From the NCBI GenBank assembly GCA_019635275.1, contig JAHBZV010000031.1, positions 1 to 34,963 on the forward strand: a stretch of DNA of 34,963 nt. Reading direction: 5' to 3'. Origin of the DNA: Burkholderiaceae bacterium (GTDB lineage: Bacteria > Pseudomonadota > Gammaproteobacteria > Burkholderiales > Burkholderiaceae_E). This document shows positions 33,791-34,963 of this stretch, in pieces. The position numbers were made by a program, and so were the translations under genes. Below the pieces are notes generated by a model. The model was not told where the DNA came from, did not search any database, and was given only the letters and a program-made list of their open reading frames with translations. Each line of letters opens with the position of its first letter. The first letter of the stretch is position 1.

Positions 33791-34963
33791 TCAGGCGAGC
33801 GCCGTCGGGCGCAGCGCCGGCCGACGGCGCAGCCGGCCGAGCAGCCACAGCACGATCGCGACGTTCAGCAGGTTCCACGCGATGCCGTTGACGAAAGCGG
33901 CGTCGTACGAGCCGGTGAGGTCGAAGATCGCGCCCGACAACCAGCCGCCGAGCGCCATGCCGAACAGCGTCGCCGTCAGCACGGTGCCGACGCGCATCGC
34001 GGCGTCCTGCGGCGAGAAGTACTCGCGGACGATGATCGCGTACGACGGCACGATGCCGCCCTGGAACAGGCCGAACAGCGCCGAGATCACGTACAGCGAC
34101 GCGAGCGAATCGAAGGGCAGGAACAACAGCAGCGCGACGCCCTGCAGCGCCGAGCCGAGCAGCAGCGTGCGCAGCCCGCCGATGCGGTCGCAGATGATCC
34201 CCGAGACCAGCCGGCTGACGATTCCGAAGCCGAACATCAGCGACAGCATCTGCGCCCCGCGCGCAGGCCCGTAGCCGAGGTCGCCGCAGTAGGCCACGAT
34301 GTGCACCTGCGGCATCGACATCGCCACGCAGCACGCGACGCCGGCGATGCACAGCAGCGTCTGCAGCGCGGCGGGCGACAGGCCGAGCGCGGTGCGGGCG
34401 CTCGCGGGCCCCAGGCCCGCCGCGGGTGTCGGCGCGATGGCCGCCGGGCCGGCGGAGACGGCGTCCGGCGTCGTCCCGGGCGCCCGTGCACCCGCGGCGC
34501 GCGCCGGCGACGGCGCGCCGCGCAGCGTGGCCGGCGTGCGCTGCCGCAGCAACAGCGCCAGCGGCAGCATCGTCGCCAGGCAGAACACGCCGATGCCCAG
34601 GTAGGTCTGGCGCCAGCCCACGGTGCCGACGAAGTGCTCGACGACCGGCGGCCAGATCGTTCCCGCCAGGTAGTTGCCGCTGGCGCAGATCGCCACCGCG
34701 ATGCCGCGCCGGCGCACGAACCAGAACGAAATGTCGGCGACCAGCGGGCTGAACGTCGCGGAACTGCCGAGCATGCCGATCAGGACGCCGTGCGCGATCG
34801 CGAACGCAGTCAGGCTCTGCGCGGACGCCACGGCGAAGCAGCCGAGCGCCAGCGACACGGCCCCGATCGTCACCGGCACCGCGACGCCGAAGCGATCGGT
34901 GAGCCGCCCCATCAGGATGCCGCCCAGGCCGAAGCCGATCAGCGTCGCCATGTACGGCAGCGA
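33791..34963 (-). CDS. MFS transporter, truncated by the window edge (N-terminus missing)
   Basis: The visible part is 390 codons, open to the right border; at least the first membrane helix and start codon lie outside. About ten or eleven hydrophobic segments are present. The motif-A loop GRLTDRFG follows the first visible helix, and a similar CDRIGG loop marks the second half. The central cytoplasmic loop (about 145-195) is long and Ala/Pro-rich. The pattern resembles oxalate/formate- and monocarboxylate-type MFS carriers, but the substrate cannot be read from the sequence. It converges on the quinone oxidoreductase with a 9-bp gap. Confidence 0.85.
   Translation of the reverse strand, partial: SLPYMATLIGFGLGGILMGRLTDRFGVAVPVTIGAVSLALGCFAVASAQSLTAFAIAHGVLIGMLGSSATFSPLVADISFWFVRRRGIAVAICASGNYLAGTIWPPVVEHFVGTVGWRQTYLGIGVFCLATMLPLALLLRQRTPATLRGAPSPARAAGARAPGTTPDAVSAGPAAIAPTPAAGLGPASARTALGLSPAALQTLLCIAGVACCVAMSMPQVHIVAYCGDLGYGPARGAQMLSLMFGFGIVSRLVSGIICDRIGGLRTLLLGSALQGVALLLFLPFDSLASLYVISALFGLFQGGIVPSYAIIVREYFSPQDAAMRVGTVLTATLFGMALGGWLSGAIFDLTGSYDAAFVNGIAWNLLNVAIVLWLLGRLRRRPALRPTALA

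Overview
The window looks like a chromosomal segment of a high-GC (roughly 70 % by eye) betaproteobacterium, most likely Burkholderiales. This rests on gene content (YaeQ, EttA, SrkA, Cpx-type and Qse/Pmr-type two-component systems, a PrkA-YeaH-SpoVR operon), a strong G/C third-position bias, and the absence of Gram-positive or phage signatures. No rRNA, tRNA, insertion sequence, prophage or CRISPR array is visible. The genus cannot be fixed from sequence reading alone. The FixABCX and Nap-like genes suggest a facultatively anaerobic or micro-oxic life style.

Left third (1-9.9 kb), low-oxygen redox block. After an exported SH3 protein and the SrkA kinase (both minus strand) comes a Tat-exported, Nap-like molybdopterin oxidoreductase, followed 13 bp later by a tetraheme cytochrome c lipoprotein. 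Alanine dehydrogenase follows on the same strand. It ends at a 10-bp bidirectional hairpin facing the convergent fixABCX operon, which encodes an electron-bifurcating ETF complex. A TTGAT-N4-GTCAA site lies before the reductase and a perfect TTGAT-N4-ATCAA site lies before fixA, so both units look like targets of one FNR/ANR-type regulator.

Middle (9.9-20.6 kb), housekeeping and stress. EttA (ribosome-associated ABC-F ATPase) is followed by the conserved prkA-yeaH-spoVR stress operon. Next come a QseB/PmrA-type regulator and its kinase, an HtrA/Deg protease and a small exported protein. A tandem TTAAG-type box overlaps the kinase stop codon just upstream of htrA.

Right (20.6-35 kb), envelope block. 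The most unusual system is a Gram-negative dedicated sortase (Pds) locus. A VIT/vWA surface protein with an atypical C-terminal sorting signal overlaps its sortase gene by 4 bp. Both are divergent from pdsR-pdsS, and behind pdsS lies a PAS-GGDEF-EAL protein, probably in the same transcript. After a SEC-C protein and YaeQ comes a CpxP/Spy-like chaperone divergent from cpxRA, with a perfect CpxR box (GTAAA-N5-GTAAA) between them. A quinone oxidoreductase and a truncated MFS transporter close the window. Three two-component systems, a periplasmic protease, a periplasmic chaperone and a sortase thus lie within about 16 kb.
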